From Dendrolimus kikuchii (lineage: Eukaryota > Arthropoda > Insecta > Lepidoptera > Lasiocampidae): a DNA stretch of 64,000 nucleotides. The stretch covers positions 6,707,501 through 6,771,500 of the forward strand of contig CM034402.1 in assembly GCA_019925095.2 (NCBI GenBank). Direction: 5' to 3'. Position numbers and translations under genes: made by a program. Of this stretch, positions 22,256 to 33,721 are shown in pieces (position 1 is the first letter of the stretch; the number at the start of each line of letters is the position of its first letter). The notes under the pieces are model-generated. The model ran no database searches, was not told the DNA's origin, and saw only the letters and a program-made list of their open reading frames with translations.

Positions 22256-23274
22256 CTCTCTTAAAATATGTACATGAATAATACCTACCACTTGGTACCA
22301 CATTACTAAAAAAGTAAAGTTCTGTTTGCCCACTCTTATTGCGTGGGCCTGGCCTATCTTTGTTTGTACATCAAATACATATTCAATATAAATTTATACA
22401 TAACTGAAACATTTAACAAATGTGAAATCAAATATTGTTAATTCCAAAGTACTTAAATAGAATGGAATTTAATTACATAGCTCAAGAGCTTTCTAAACGG
22501 CAGCATTAGAGCATCAAATATATTGTGAGGAAGAAGTTTCGTGAAAGATTTACATATATTGTTTAATTTCAAAGCATGAATAAATTTAATTTAAGTTTGT
22601 TGAGTAATTTCAAACAATTAATTCTACATGAATTATATTGTATATTAGTTGTACTAATCACTTTATTCGCGCGAGACTTCGTCTTTATATTCAAATCTTT
22701 TGAATCTTGCTAGACATGTAAAAAATATTTGTATATTGCTTTCTACTTTGAAGTCGGTTTTGTACTTGTTGAAAAAATATTTTATTATTTTCTTGTTGTG
22801 CAATTACTTCAATAGCTTTAGAAATAATATATTGAGCACCTGTAGAAATTCTACAACTGGCACACATATACTTTGCCATTTCACTCTTCGGTGTATATGC
22901 TTTTCAATAAGGGTTGCTCTCATTTTCCTTGCGATCCACAAATCAAATCCCGACTTGTTGCCTATGGAACCATCTCGGAGTAAAAAAAAAAGACATTTTG
23001 TAAATCGATCTACAACTGACGGAGAAATCAAGTAACATGCAAACAAAACATTGTAATAGTATCTGAACTTTTCAAATATAGGATAAAATGTACATATTTC
23101 AACTCTTAAGCCCCTATATACATAACATAAGAATACTGACAGCACTGCATTAGAACCTGCACGTACTGATACTGACTTTAAAAGGGTTTTATATACAAGA
23201 GGATAACATCAAACGTATAGATTTTAGGTTCATGTTTACTCAGGAACTGTTTGTGTATTGTGTGTTTTAGTACA
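22256..23274. other. AT-rich stretch with unassigned overlapping ORFs
   Basis: On the minus strand a 62-codon frame (22879-22691) contains MAKYMCASCRISTGAQ and an Ile/Gln/Lys-rich helix, partly overlapped by a 113-codon frame (23145-22804). They could be one frameshifted gene remnant of an old element. I recognise no family and find no splice context that would make them host exons. Confidence 0.35.
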
Positions 23275-23395
23275 TACATACATACATAACTTCACGCCAG
23301 TTCCCTTGCGGGGTAGGCACGAACAACAGAGAGCCATTTAGGCTTATTCTTACACACCTCACTTGCTTCTTTGACATTCATAGTGTTCATTTTTA
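23275..23395 (-). pseudogene. LINE family C, short 3' stub
   Basis: Complement of the (TATG)n tail, ggcgtgaagttatgta, then taccccgcaagggaactgg and the codons for the C end, stopping in the NVKEAS region. A ttttagt near both ends (about 23264 and 23412) may be the target duplication. Confidence 0.75.
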
Positions 23396-23561
23396 GTGTT
23401 CGTACAATATACTAGTGGCAACCACATTGCTGGTTTGGTGTTCGTCTAACAGAGTGTTTAGTGAAAATAACCAATTTTTAGCGATTTAAAATTTCCAAGT
23501 CAATATTTTTATGTCGTTAACCTCCTCTGTGTATTGTATAAAAGTACTCTATCCATTTTTA

Positions 23562-23745
23562 TACTACTTACTCCCAAACATTTGGGGTCTATAATTCTCT
23601 ATTCTGGCATACGTATACGCATTCACACAATTCATCCATCTCTCTTTTGATGTGCTAGTTTCACTTTCTTTTATCACGAGATTTTCATTTTCATTCCATC
23701 CGTACCACCTTAATCTTCTTCCTCTCATTTTTTAGGTCATGTTAT
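23562..23745 (+). repeat. Dispersed repeat family H (copy 1)
   Basis: ctactta.tcccaaacatttggggtc opening, then tctattctggcatacg and a pyrimidine-rich stretch. Related sequence is at 49555-49690 (same orientation) and 62645-62720 (reverse). Confidence 0.45.
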
Positions 23746-24510
23746 GTTACCCACGAAGTTTCCATGGCATATGTAGTACAAATAACATAATTAATGACAT
23801 TAGCCAATAAATTTCCCACAGGACGAATACCCACCACGTTTGTCCAAGATGAATAGATATATTTTACACACGCTACATTATAGGCTCGTGGTAATTGTTA
23901 CAATACCCAAGTCAGAAAACTGCCTAGGCAATGCTAAAGTAATACAAGTTACGCGGCAAGGATTCGAATCATGTCCTTGGAATAAGTCACAGGAACCTTA
24001 GACTATTAAGCTACAACGAATTGGTGAGTCGAAACAGTTATTTTATAATACTTCAAAAGTACCATATATTTTAACTGTATCGGCTAGCTTCCTGAATATT
24101 CCGTGGAACAGCATATAACTCCAGTGAATTGTTACACCGGCACGTACATAAGAGAGCAACTTGGACGGGGCATTACGTTAACCTGAAATGTTTCGCGAGT
24201 TTGGTATTCACCACGCTATTGCGATTAGGGATATAATAACTCATTTTATTAGTTCATACACGACTGCCCAAAAGGTTGCAAGTTTTTTTATACCATCAAA
24301 ACTTATTAACACTTAAACCGATTATATTTTTTATAATATCCGCTAACATTGTTACATTATCCCAAGTAACAAAATCTAAGTGAAATCTTAATAATACGTT
24401 GCTATTAAAAATTAAGCCTATATTAGACGGTTTATTTCTGTCTTTCATTTTGGATAAATCAGACAGTGATCCATATAAACATACAAATTGAATTTACGTT
24501 TATATTTTTT
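23746..24510. other. AT-rich stretch containing a tRNA-like relic
   Basis: Apart from the tRNA-like piece at 23951-24020 nothing is recognised. Confidence 0.45.
23951..24020 (-). repeat. tRNA-like SINE head (degenerate)
   Basis: On the minus strand tagcttaatagt approximates the A box and gattcgaatcc matches the B box with one difference, about 40 nt apart. It does not fold as a complete tRNA by eye. Probably a SINE head. Confidence 0.4.
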
Positions 24511-24908
24511 GACTTCTTTAGAATCGTTGTGATTTGAAATTCAATGAAACGAAAAAGCGAGATTAAAACAGATAAATCTACAGATTCTAATCCCTAATCC
24601 TACAGGATTAAGCCTGTGATAGAATGAGATACAAATTTTACATCGTGCATGCACAAATTAGAGAGTCAATAAAATAAGACCGATGATTAAACATAGGCTC
24701 AATTTGGACCAAATTAAAAGTGATAATAATATTTTTTAGACTAAAACAGTGAAAAATTGAAAGTAATACTTAAGAAGTTTACTTTTAATTATAATATGTT
24801 GACAACTAAAGGAATTATATTGATATAAATAAAGGTTAGAGAAGAATTATCTGTGAGTATATTCTCTGAAGTTTCACTTCTACTGCGTGTGAAATGCACT
24901 CACACTTA
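24511..24908 (+). repeat. Family B joined to family A
   Basis: gacttctttagaatcgttgtg opening, the variant with aagcctgtgatagaatgag, and the closing attctctgaagtttcacttc then actgcgtgtgaaatgcac. Runs without a gap into A at 24909. Confidence 0.8.
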
Positions 24909-25150
24909 CACACATTTTTTTTATTGCACGAGTTTAGCAGATAAGAAGACGGCCCACCCGATGGACACCGGTTACCATCGCCTATTGACATTTATTACAG
25001 TAAAGATGCTACAAATGCGCTGCTGCTGTCTAAAGCGTGATTGGAATCTGGCCACCAATTCCGGAACATAACTCAAGGTTGTTATGGTGGCATAATGTAA
25101 ACCAGGGTCGGTAGCTATCCAGATGGGTAAATACCCTGCCACCTGGCTGT
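24909..25150 (+). repeat. Family A, full-length, directly after B
   Basis: All A landmarks from ttttattgca.gag to ccctgccacctggc. The B-A junction is the same as at 2938-3200 (reverse) and approximates that at 21186, suggesting that B and A travel together. Confidence 0.8.
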
Positions 25151-25639
25151 GAGGAATTAAAAACTACTCGTTATAGTTGTTATCTCAAAATTTTGTGCAT
25201 CATCTTTCGAAATATAAATTACATTCTTCCATTGTGTCATGTTGTTGAAAAATCAAACAAATCAAATACCGATCTAAATTTCCATTATAGCGTCATAGAC
25301 AGACAGAGTTACTTTCCTATTTACAACATTGTAGACATTGTTAGAAACGTATCTCTGCATCGTATTACAGTTACAAGCTCAGTATTTCTACGAACTATCC
25401 GAATGCGTTGGTATCAGTAAAGTTACCCTACTCCAAGGAGCTGATTAAGAGAAGTTGAAACATTCCACGTACGAAGTTGCAGTACAGCGAGGCATCACCG
25501 AACAACATTATGCATAGCTAGCTGGTACGTCGGTTATTACTGGTGTAGTAGGGTTGTCGATGAAGATTATTTTTGCAAATAATTAATCTTCTTTTACAAT
25601 TTTATGTCTTTACAGAAAATATGTAATAATTAAAATTAT
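25151..25639. other. AT-rich stretch, nothing recognised
   Basis: A 75-codon frame at 25193-25420 has no recognisable domain. Confidence 0.45.
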
Positions 25640-25735
25640 ATTTTTATTGCAGGAATACAGCAGACAGCCTGACAAACCACCACACACCTGATAGATTGTA
25701 GTTGCCATCTCCTGTGAACATTTTCAAGATCTAAC
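25640..25735 (+). repeat. Family A, short 5' piece
   Basis: tttttattgcaggaatacag, cagacagcctgac, ccatctcctgtgaacattt; diverged. Confidence 0.6.
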
Positions 25736-25789
25736 TAATGTTTTTAGATAACTGTAAACATAATAAGAAGAAAATATTACCTGTCCTTT

Positions 25790-26075
25790 GAATATGATGA
25801 TATTTAAATGTAAGTACATATATATTTATCTATAAATATTTATATATTTTTGTAATTATGTATTTGTATGTTATGTATATGAAGTATATATCTATTTAAT
25901 ATATAAAACCATATGTATATACTGCATTTATATATTCATTACTAGAATGTAAGACATTGTACTATGTATTATGTATACCACTATCATCATTATAATCTTA
26001 ATTCATTCCTGGGGTTGTCGGGAAGAGATTGCTTTTTAGCGACAAGGCCGCCCTTTATGTATAATGAAATATAGT
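25790..26075 (+). repeat. CR1/L2 LINE 3' region
   Basis: gtatttgtatgttatgtata ... cattcctggggttgtcggga, agagattgctttttagcgac, aaggccgcccttta. A copy in the same orientation lies at 54380-54725. It lacks the final microsatellite tail. Confidence 0.7.
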
Positions 26076-26081
26076 TTTAAC

Positions 26082-26345
26082 CGACTTCCAAAAGGAGGAG
26101 GTTCTCAACTTGATTGGTATTATTTTTATGTATGTACACCGATTACACTGAGATTTATGATCCGATTTACGTGATTCTTTTTTAGTTCGATGCGAAATAG
26201 GTGCCATTTGGTCCCCTAACAATTTAACATAGTTTGGCCCAACAGTTTTCATTTTCTGAACATTTTTCATGAATTTTTTTTCCTTTCCATTCCGTACGTA
26301 CACCGATTACGCTGAGATTTATGATCCGATTTAGGTGATTCTGCA
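26082..26345 (+). repeat. Family E with an internal 47-bp direct repeat
   Basis: Opens aaccgacttccaaaaggagg. The phrase from gtacaccgatta.actga-type sequence through atgatccgattta.gtgattct occurs twice, at about 26134-26182 and 26296-26344, 162 bp apart with three differences. A shorter copy of E lies at 46951-47130. Non-coding. Confidence 0.65.
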
Positions 26346-26756
26346 AATGGCGCTGCATTCATTCTTATTATATATTATACTAATAACTTTTAATACCACA
26401 TACGACCCAGCTATGCATCTCCAAACCCAAATTTTTTAATAAAGCTAGTTCCTCCGTACAAGTACATTGTTTGAGGTCGAGATTATTTAACGGGTTATTT
26501 GAACAAAGTCAAGATGCACTTCAAGATGAAGCTCAAGACTGGAACTAACTGAAAGTTAAACAAGCGAGTGACACAGATGTTATTTACCAAGAAATCTCTG
26601 CGAGCAGCTTAACTTTTCATTATTAAATTGTATAGGTATGGCTACTAATTAAGTCGCTACAATTCTGTGGTTAAGACACCCAGTGCTATTTCAATGACAG
26701 CCTCGAATACTGGCAGAGTCTTTCGACCTTACTACTGAGTATATTTTCACAACAAT
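26346..26756. other. Unassigned stretch
   Basis: 26640-26735 has weak tRNA-like phrases ahead of the A fragment (gtggttaagacaccca), as at 4200; otherwise nothing. Confidence 0.4.
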
Positions 26757-26832
26757 TTTATAATGGCAAAAGCTGGTAAATACGGAAACGGCCCACTTGA
26801 TGGTCAGTGGTCACTGCAGCCTGTAGACGTCA
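26757..26832 (+). repeat. Family A fragment
   Basis: cggcccacttgatgg and gcagcctgtagacgtc match the A core. Confidence 0.55.
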
Positions 26833-26857
26833 TTCATTGGAAAATTGAAATGAACAA

Positions 26858-26985
26858 TCGACACTAAAAAGAGATAAACACATAAAATTCAACCTTATTT
26901 AATTCGAAATAAAACAAATTTCTTTTCACCCGTTAGTATTAATTTTCACTTTAAATAAAACTTAAAAGATTTCAAAATTACTCCA
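26858..26985 (+). repeat. Family B, middle part
   Basis: acactaaaaagagataaaca, attcaaccttatttaattcg, ttagtattaattttca.ttta and aaaacttaaaagatttcaaa are the B core in order. Confidence 0.75.
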
Positions 26986-27109
26986 TATTCAAGACGAATT
27001 CAATACCTTTCTAGAACTTTTTGAATTATACAATTCGCACGTTTCATTCAAAAGATATCGCGATATTTGAAATGTAAGTATTAGTGTTGTAGCCAAATAT
27101 ACTAAGATT

Positions 27110-27275
27110 GTTTGATTGAACGCGCTAATCACAGGAACTACTGGTCTGATTTGAAAAATTCTTATATATCATCACGCTAAGATCAATAAGAGCGGAGCAT
27201 CAATGAAGAATGTTTCAAAATCGGAGGGTTTTGAAAGCAAATTCCACGCGGACGACGTCGCGGGCACAGCTATTT
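27110..27275 (-). repeat. Family F, short reverse copy
   Basis: taatcacaggaactactggtctgattt opening and a closing ggacgacgtcgcgggcacagcta, which is the reverse complement of the F start. Confidence 0.55.
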
Positions 27276-27289
27276 ATTATATATAATGT

Positions 27290-27415
27290 ATTATATCTCA
27301 TTCACTAGCAGGCTTAGTCCTATATATTTATGTGTTTATCTCTTTTTAGTGTAGCTTTTTTTCATTTCATCGAGTTTGAAATGACAACGATTCTAAAGAA
27401 GTTTCACATCAATAA
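27290..27415 (-). repeat. Family B, 5' part, reverse
   Basis: catttcatcgagtttgaaat, cgattctaaagaagtttcac at the end; variant with tcactagcaggcttagtcct. Confidence 0.7.
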
Positions 27416-28229
27416 ATGTATCATCAAAACTACATAAGAAAACCGTGATATAATCAAAGCTATTCAAATGTTCGCCTCGTTAACATTCGCAGCGGTTGAT
27501 TCGGTGTGAAATACGCCGTCGCACGAGTGAGCGCCATACGTCGAACACAAAGTGATCCAGGCCGGATGCCCATGGCTCCGGGCCAAAACTGCGATATGTG
27601 CTTTTCAACGTTTAGGCGATTTCAATCTCGTACCTACCCGAGTTATCTACGCTACACATTCATATTGTTTGGTATACAAACATATTTATTACATATTTTT
27701 TAAAATAAATTAGTTACAAAATAAATTTAGAAGTGCTTAGCAGTCCGTGCATAACAAACGGGCTTCGAAGAAGTGATTAACGTCAAGTTTTCGTCATTTA
27801 GTTAGGGGAACATAACAAAAACATTTATTACGAAAAGAAAAATTCTCTATTTAAAAATAGCTAATAAATATTATGTAATTAATTTAAGTTTATGAGAGCT
27901 GCATACGTCTAGTCATCGCAGCGGATAACGAACTACTGAGTTACTGACTAGCGCAGCACGAGAGAACACATAGTAATAGTTGTTCTATCTCGCTCGCACA
28001 TCATACGTCCCGCTCACACAGTACATATACATTTACTAGCAGTACGACTTGATAATATTTGTACTTAAGGTTACCGTTTCCAAAATAAATCAGTTCACAT
28101 CAGCACTCGACAGTGAATACTACTCTCTGTCATCTGAAGTATTGTTTAATTTTAACCTCTACCTCTCGCTGCTACAAGTTAAAAGATTTTTTTAAACGAA
28201 GAAAATCGAATCCTGACCGAAACGAATGC
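27416..28229. other. Single-copy stretch without recognised genes
   Basis: 27480-27620 is GC-richer and carries a 65-codon frame with no domain. 27900-28030 has loosely inverted gagaga/tctctc phrases around tagtaatagttgttcta. Nothing assigned. Confidence 0.4.
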
Positions 28230-28450
28230 ACCACTTAGGCAGTTTTCTGGTCTAATCTGCATATTGTTGCAATTACTACGTGCTTACAACGATGAAGGAA
28301 AACATCGTGATGAAACTTGCACATCGAGATAACCGGTGTGTCTAACCTGCCAAGCCACCTTGGAGAAGCATGGCGGGTATACTGTCCGTTCCCCTATAGT
28401 GATAGGTCCAAGCCCAGCAGTGGGACGTATATGGGCTGTTATTATTATAG
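28230..28450 (+). repeat. SINE/LINE 3' end with (TTA)n tail
   Basis: cgatgaaggaaaacatcgtgatg, then ctgccaagccaccttgg, agcccagcagtgggacgta and gggctgttattattat. The closing phrase is one I associate with RTE-type LINE tails in moths. The aaggaaaacatcgtgatgaaac phrase recurs at 59810. Confidence 0.55.
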
Positions 28451-28560
28451 CGGCAAATATTTTTGTTACCTATTCCATTTAACTTTTACCCATAAAAATT
28501 CATTAATTTCTGAGTGACAATAAAATACAAAAACAGATGAAGAAAACACATATAAATATA

Positions 28561-28760
28561 TTTAAAGGCTGGCGTCTATTTTGCTCAAAGGCTAAGTATT
28601 GCTATTCAACGTCGTACCAACGCCGCCAGCTTTTTGGGAACATTCCCGGTAAGTGACAGTGGTTTGGGACCAATATTTTATCTATAATTATGCCCTCCTT
28701 TTTTATTTAGTTCTAGTTTTCAATTTTAGGTTTATTTCTCATATTGTAGTTTAGTTTTAG
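28561..28760 (+). pseudogene. Family G, 3' end (copy 3)
   Basis: Encodes the closing part of the G ORF (QR, then AASFLGT, SDSG) with a frame break in the middle of the remnant near the ccaacgccgcc, followed by the same AT-rich 3' region (ttttatttagttcta...). Only about 100 bp of coding sequence remains. Confidence 0.55.
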
Positions 28761-29489
28761 TAATTTGTATTTTTCTATTGAAAAAAATATAAAAATGTTG
28801 AAAAGTTTAAAAAAATGCCTAAATATAAAAACAACTCTTGAAAATGTCATTAATCAGAGTTTAATTAAAAAAAAAACAAATCATTAAGTTATAGCTTATG
28901 GCTTTTACTTTTGGCAACAGTATTTCAATAAAAGCAAAAATCCATACGCTCTGTAATCATTATTCTGTGTAAAATGCATTGCTACTTAATCATTGTGATG
29001 TTATTAACTTTTCAGAACCATTGCACCCCGAGTAACTGCCATAATTATTTCATCGGTTACTACGTACAATATTGTTTTTTTTTTTGTACTTAATGAGGTT
29101 CGTTTTTAATTGGCTTGTTAATTTTAATTGGAAACCTGTTTGCCAATTGTGTTTTAATTGTAATTGTTGTGGTCGTAGTGTCAGGTTTTCACAATTGTCT
29201 TTATTGAATTTAACATATTTCTTGTAGATGACGATGCACAATACGATGAATGAAAACCGAATTCAGAATCACTTATTAAATAGAACTAACTGACAGTGGC
29301 TAAAAGTAAGGGAGATCAAACAAAACTAGCATAAAATGTTTAAGTACTATGTATGAATGGTATATACTAAGACTAAAGTATTAAAAAAAAAATATTGATT
29401 TTTGTAAATCTATATTCCTTCTTCACAGCTTTGAATGTGACCTGATTATCGTGAAATTTTCGTTGATTACTTGGTGTTAACTGATGATT
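28761..29489. other. AT-rich stretch, nothing recognised
   Basis: 29085-29180 has alternating ttaattg/caattg phrases; no gene. Confidence 0.45.
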
Positions 29490-29890
29490 GATGGAGTACA
29501 CCAGTTCTGGAATAGAGACCACGTCTGCACACATAGTGCAAGCCGTCCAGTCCGTTGGATTGACGACATACGCAAGATTGCCAGCGACCGGGATATGTGG
29601 CGCAAACTTGGTGGAGAAAAAGCTGGTAGGTAACAAGGTGTTGTGGTTGTTCAGATACTTGAACGAAACTTCAAATTTTTCAATTCAATATTATTATATA
29701 TTTTAGGTGAATTTTCACATTATAGATTTTTTACAAAACAAAATTATTGAGCACCTTTTTCAACATTCCAAACATAAACGTCAAAATTTAAATATATCTC
29801 TAATTTTTCATAAAGAAAGAAATAAAAGTTTTATACGAGTTTAACACTTGGGAAGACCTACATTCAGCATTGGACAATGTTTGGCTGACG
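29490..29890 (+). pseudogene. RTE-like LINE ORF2 end, interrupted by ~240 bp
   Basis: Frame from about 29550 reads VRWIDDIRKIASDRDMWRKL, the usual RW.DDI..IA.....W...G block near the end of RTE-type ORF2. It breaks off at 29611. The remaining end, TYIQHWTMFG and stop (29886-29888), follows a second cttgg at 29847-29851. The acttgg on both sides (29606-29611 and 29846-29851) suggests that 29612-29851 is an insertion with a 6-bp duplication. The insert itself is AT-rich and unrecognised. The upstream part of the LINE is lost. Confidence 0.6.
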
Positions 29891-30292
29891 ACAATGATTT
29901 TAAGATGCAGTATGCTCTTCAATTTCAAAAGTGCAATAATCCAGAGCTCGTAATAACTAACAGTATCCAAAGATCTATCCAAGATCCAATTATTCCAGAT
30001 AAGCAAATTAATATAACCATGGCTTGGCTTCCATTATCATTTCAACGATTATGGCAACGGGTGAGACGAAATTCGCGCAACGTTAGCAAACTTTGACGTT
30101 TCACAGTTGGTAATGGCCGCCGTAAAAATAAAACAAACTTAAATGTCTCGTTAGCAGTTTTGTCAAATTCAAATTATACTAATTAGCAATTAGGAAGTTT
30201 CGTTCAAAAAGCGAGAAGATATGATTTAATAATAAAACTCTATCATAGACGAAAGTAAATACTCGGTAATCAGTTGAGTCGGTTAGCTTATT
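29891..30292. other. AT-rich stretch, nothing recognised
   Basis: No supported feature. Confidence 0.45.
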
Positions 30293-30545
30293 TTTTATTT
30301 ATTGCAGGTGTTCAGCAGACAGGCAGACGACCCACTTGATGGAAAGCGGTTACCATCGCCTATGGACATTTGCAACACCAAAGGAGCTACAAATGCGTTG
30401 CTGCTCTCTTAAGGGAGACTGGAACCTGGCCACTAATGCCGGAACACAAATCAAGGTTATTATGGCGGCATACTCTAGACCAGGGGTGGTAGCCATCCAA
30501 TCGGGTAAACACCCTACCTGGCTGTGGGTTGTTTTGTCGTGTCTT
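30293..30545 (+). repeat. Family A, full-length copy
   Basis: ttttttatttattgcaggtgttcagcag-type head at 30291-30320, then gaaagcggttaccatcgcct, gagactggaacctggccac and gtggtagccatccaatcgg, ending cctacctggctgtggg. One of the best-preserved A copies. Confidence 0.85.
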
Positions 30546-31024
30546 ACGACAAGCCGCCCGGCCGCAGGAAATTGTATTCTTTCTCCGTTCCTGCATGGAT
30601 AAAACGGGTTAGCTTATCTGCTTACCAAGAAAACAAGAATCTATATAAGCCCTTTAATGTTCTTCTACTACTACTATTACTACTCCTAAGCTCAAGCCGT
30701 CACATTGCATTACCTATAATATGACGGTATACCCATTACTTCTTTTCATCTCAAAAATAAAATTCATAGTTAAAAATATTTGTTTATAGCATGTGCCAGG
30801 AAAACTTCAGTCGCGTTAGCATGTTGGCGCGTTTTTAGTGCGCGGCACCAAATTTTTGCCTATATTCATCTTTCCCACGAAAACGACGTCAGTAACCGGG
30901 ATAAAAAGTATCCTAAAGTTGACCTTTTCACGTGATCGTCAAACAAACCGACAAAAATTCTAAAAGTTGTATTTTGGGAACCTGCTGGTCCGAATTTGTC
31001 CTCATGATTTTATCGCTTTTTATG
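30546..31024. other. Unassigned stretch
   Basis: 30546-30600 may be continued A tail (gtcttacgacaagccgcccg). The rest is AT-rich, with a (cta)n run at 30666-30690. Confidence 0.45.
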
Positions 31025-31262
31025 GTAAAACACGGTGCCAGGTGGTAGGGCATTTGCCCGACTGGATGGCTACCACCCCTGGTCTAGAGTATGTCACCAT
31101 AACAACCTTGAGTTGTGTTCCGGCATTAGTGACCAGGTTCCAGTTTCCCTTAAGAGAGTAGCAGCGCATTTGTAGCAACTTTGCTGTTGCAAATGTCCAT
31201 AGGCGATGGTAACCGCTTTCCATCAAGTGGGCCGTCTCTCTGTCTGCTGAACTTCTGCAATA
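31025..31262 (-). repeat. Family A, full-length copy
   Basis: Complement of all A landmarks; head at 31240-31262 (cagcagacagagagac), end at 31040 (ccaggtggtagggca). Confidence 0.85.
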
Positions 31263-31304
31263 AAAAATAAAAAAAACACATCTACAGATTAAAATATATT
31301 ATAT

Positions 31305-31720
31305 ATTACTAGGACATGCCCCCGACTTTGTCCACGCTTGACTTGATATTCTCGCTGGATTTCCGGGACACAAAGTACTGCATCATGTAAAAGAATGTAA
31401 GCTATCCTTTTAGTGAAAACTGCGACGGAGTAATATAATTTTAATGCACCCGAACAACTACAAACCGCTCCTGGGAAAGTTTCCGCGGGAGTCCCGGGAT
31501 AAAAATTAAGACAGATTTTAAGTATAAGAATTTGCTGTCAATCAGCGAAAACCGCATTGAAATCGGCCCAGTAGTTTTTACGTGAATCCCGAACAAACGG
31601 ATAAACCGATAAACAGACAAGAATTCTAAAAAATATTGGATAGTATTTTTGGATATTTTAATAGCTTCAATGTAAAGAGACGGTATGTTTAGAATTTTAT
31701 AATATTATAGACAGACAGGT
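31305..31720 (+). repeat. Family F, full copy
   Basis: actaggacatgcccccgactt opening, acccgaacaactacaa.ccgctcctggga, then aaaccgcattgaaatcggcc and cagtagtttttacgtgaatc, closing gcttcaatgtaaagagac and atgtttagaattttataat. Also at 56691-57310. Confidence 0.75.
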
Positions 31721-32788
31721 TTCTATAATAACAATGTTCACATCTAATAGGTTAGCAAGACCTCCTAGGTAGCGCGTATCTGCCCTATAATCTGCCATTA
31801 TAATATAATACACATGCCTTCCCTAGGGAACTATCATGGCATAGGCATACAATTGAAACAAAACATTAATTTATATTTATTACCCAAGTGGAATATAATG
31901 TGAGCAAACATTTTACTCGTGGCTTTACCGAGTTTAGATTTCATGATTATTTCAAACCAAATAAAGCGCTTGAAGCGCTCAGTTATTATGACTGAAAACA
32001 AAACCGCTATGAATATAATAAAGCTCGCTGCTCTAAGACGCAGTAATTAAGAGTTTATCCGTCTGAATGCAGATACGGGTCTGAATCCTCACGGGGTTCA
32101 ATGAAAGCGGGGTCATTTATAAAATAAATGTATATGTAAAGTAATGTAAAACATTTTCTAGAACAATACGCGCAACAACAAAGAATTGTGAAGGTAAAGT
32201 TTCAAAAGGTGCATAATAAAAATAAGCAAACATATTCTGGGCCGAATAACTAATTCAATTAGAACACAACGTTAGATTATTTTATACTGGGCATGTAGAA
32301 AATTTGCTTTAAGGTTCTCTGTCTGCAAAATATAAAAATAATATGTGAAAATCATTACATTTTTTCTACTGAGCTAATTTATTGTAACATAATTTGTAAC
32401 CTTAATTGTCATTAGGAATACCACATTCTACAAAAAAGCAAATGAACTAATTTTTCTTCGTATAATTGTGGTACAAGTGTTTGTTATCTTAGACACTTAG
32501 AATTTGTAAATACATCTGTGGATAAAGTTTTCATTACATTTAACCTATGTCTAGTTCATTTTAATACCAATGTAAAGGAAGTAGTGATATCCACTGGGGC
32601 TTTGGGCATTAATTAAAAATAGCCGCCAACTTTGCATTCCATTAGTGCAGAGTGGGAATTCTGTTCAGTGCCAACTTTTGGCAACATGCAACTTTATTCC
32701 CACTGTACTATGAAGGAATATTTATAAAATTTCGCCTTGCAATTGTTTAATGCATATGTTTTCTAAAGTTTGCTTATTAAGCGGCAAC
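31721..32788. other. AT-rich stretch without recognised genes
   Basis: 32030-32110 has a weak B-box-like ggtctgaatcctc. Nothing else. Confidence 0.45.
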
Positions 32789-33035
32789 ACGCACTGTACG
32801 GTTAGCCGTAGTCTAATCAGCCGGACGGCTGACCGCAGTATGTGGTCGAATATACGGCTAACCGGATTGTAGCAGCCGGATTCGCAACCGCAACAAATGG
32901 TGGAGTACCGGTCATACACAAGATTGTATAGTGCGTATAACAACTGTTGGAATAACCGGCAATGAATTTTACATAGAGTTTGTCACTTTTGGTCAACCGG
33001 ACGACAGACCGGACTGCGGCAGGCCGTATAGTGTG
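32789..33035. mobile_element. MITE-like element with ~45-bp imperfect terminal repeats
   Basis: The left end (cacgcactgtacggttagccg at 32788-32808, to cggacggctgacc) and the reversed right end (cacactatacggcctgccg, to cgtccggttgacc) align over about 45 bp. Several inner ccggtca/gccgga phrases add further pairing. 247 bp, no coding capacity. Confidence 0.6.
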
Positions 33036-33604
33036 AATGAGCGCTATTTCGCGAGTCGCGTAAATCTCGCAGTTCGTTATTTATCCTGTGAACATTTTGT
33101 AATCTAAAGTTCCGAAAGCATCTGTCAAAAACAGAACCCTTATAAGATCGTTACATCCGTTCCGTCTGCCTATATGCTGCTAAACAGTGGCCTAGTCGAA
33201 TCGCGATAATATTAATAGAAGAACCTTTACGTAAAGATTACACAAACTGTTTCGTGGTTTTAAGAGACTAGCTAACTTACAAAATTGTAATTTGTAGAAT
33301 TAGAACGTGACTGAACCTAAGCAGGCCTCGTGGTGTCGTTCAATCATTTGATAACAATCAACTATCCTGAGATATAGATACGTGAGGCTTTTAAGTAATG
33401 GATTATAGTTTAGCTTTCATATTTTTGGATTTTATATATAGGTATACAGTATGTTGAATTTTGTTAACATAATTATGTTAATGACAATTCATATAGTAAA
33501 TATTACGTTGGGGAAAATGTTTCTTCACATTTTATATAAGAATTCAAAAGGTTTCATTTATAAAGTTTATTTACATTTGATTAAAGTATATAGGTGCCAT
33601 TTTG
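33036..33604. other. AT-rich stretch, left flank of the BEL complex
   Basis: 33122-33180 (aacagaacccttataa.atcgtta) is similar to 60378-60440, a small shared repeat piece. No LTR-like start is present left of 33605. Confidence 0.5.
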
Positions 33605-33721
33605 TTATAAGAATAAGAATTGAATATAAAATGTAATAAGCCTTAACTCACTAGGAAATAAATGTTGTAGCGTTGTGCCTTTTATTGAAAGTAGGACCCT
33701 ATTAGATCCCGGTAAATGAGA

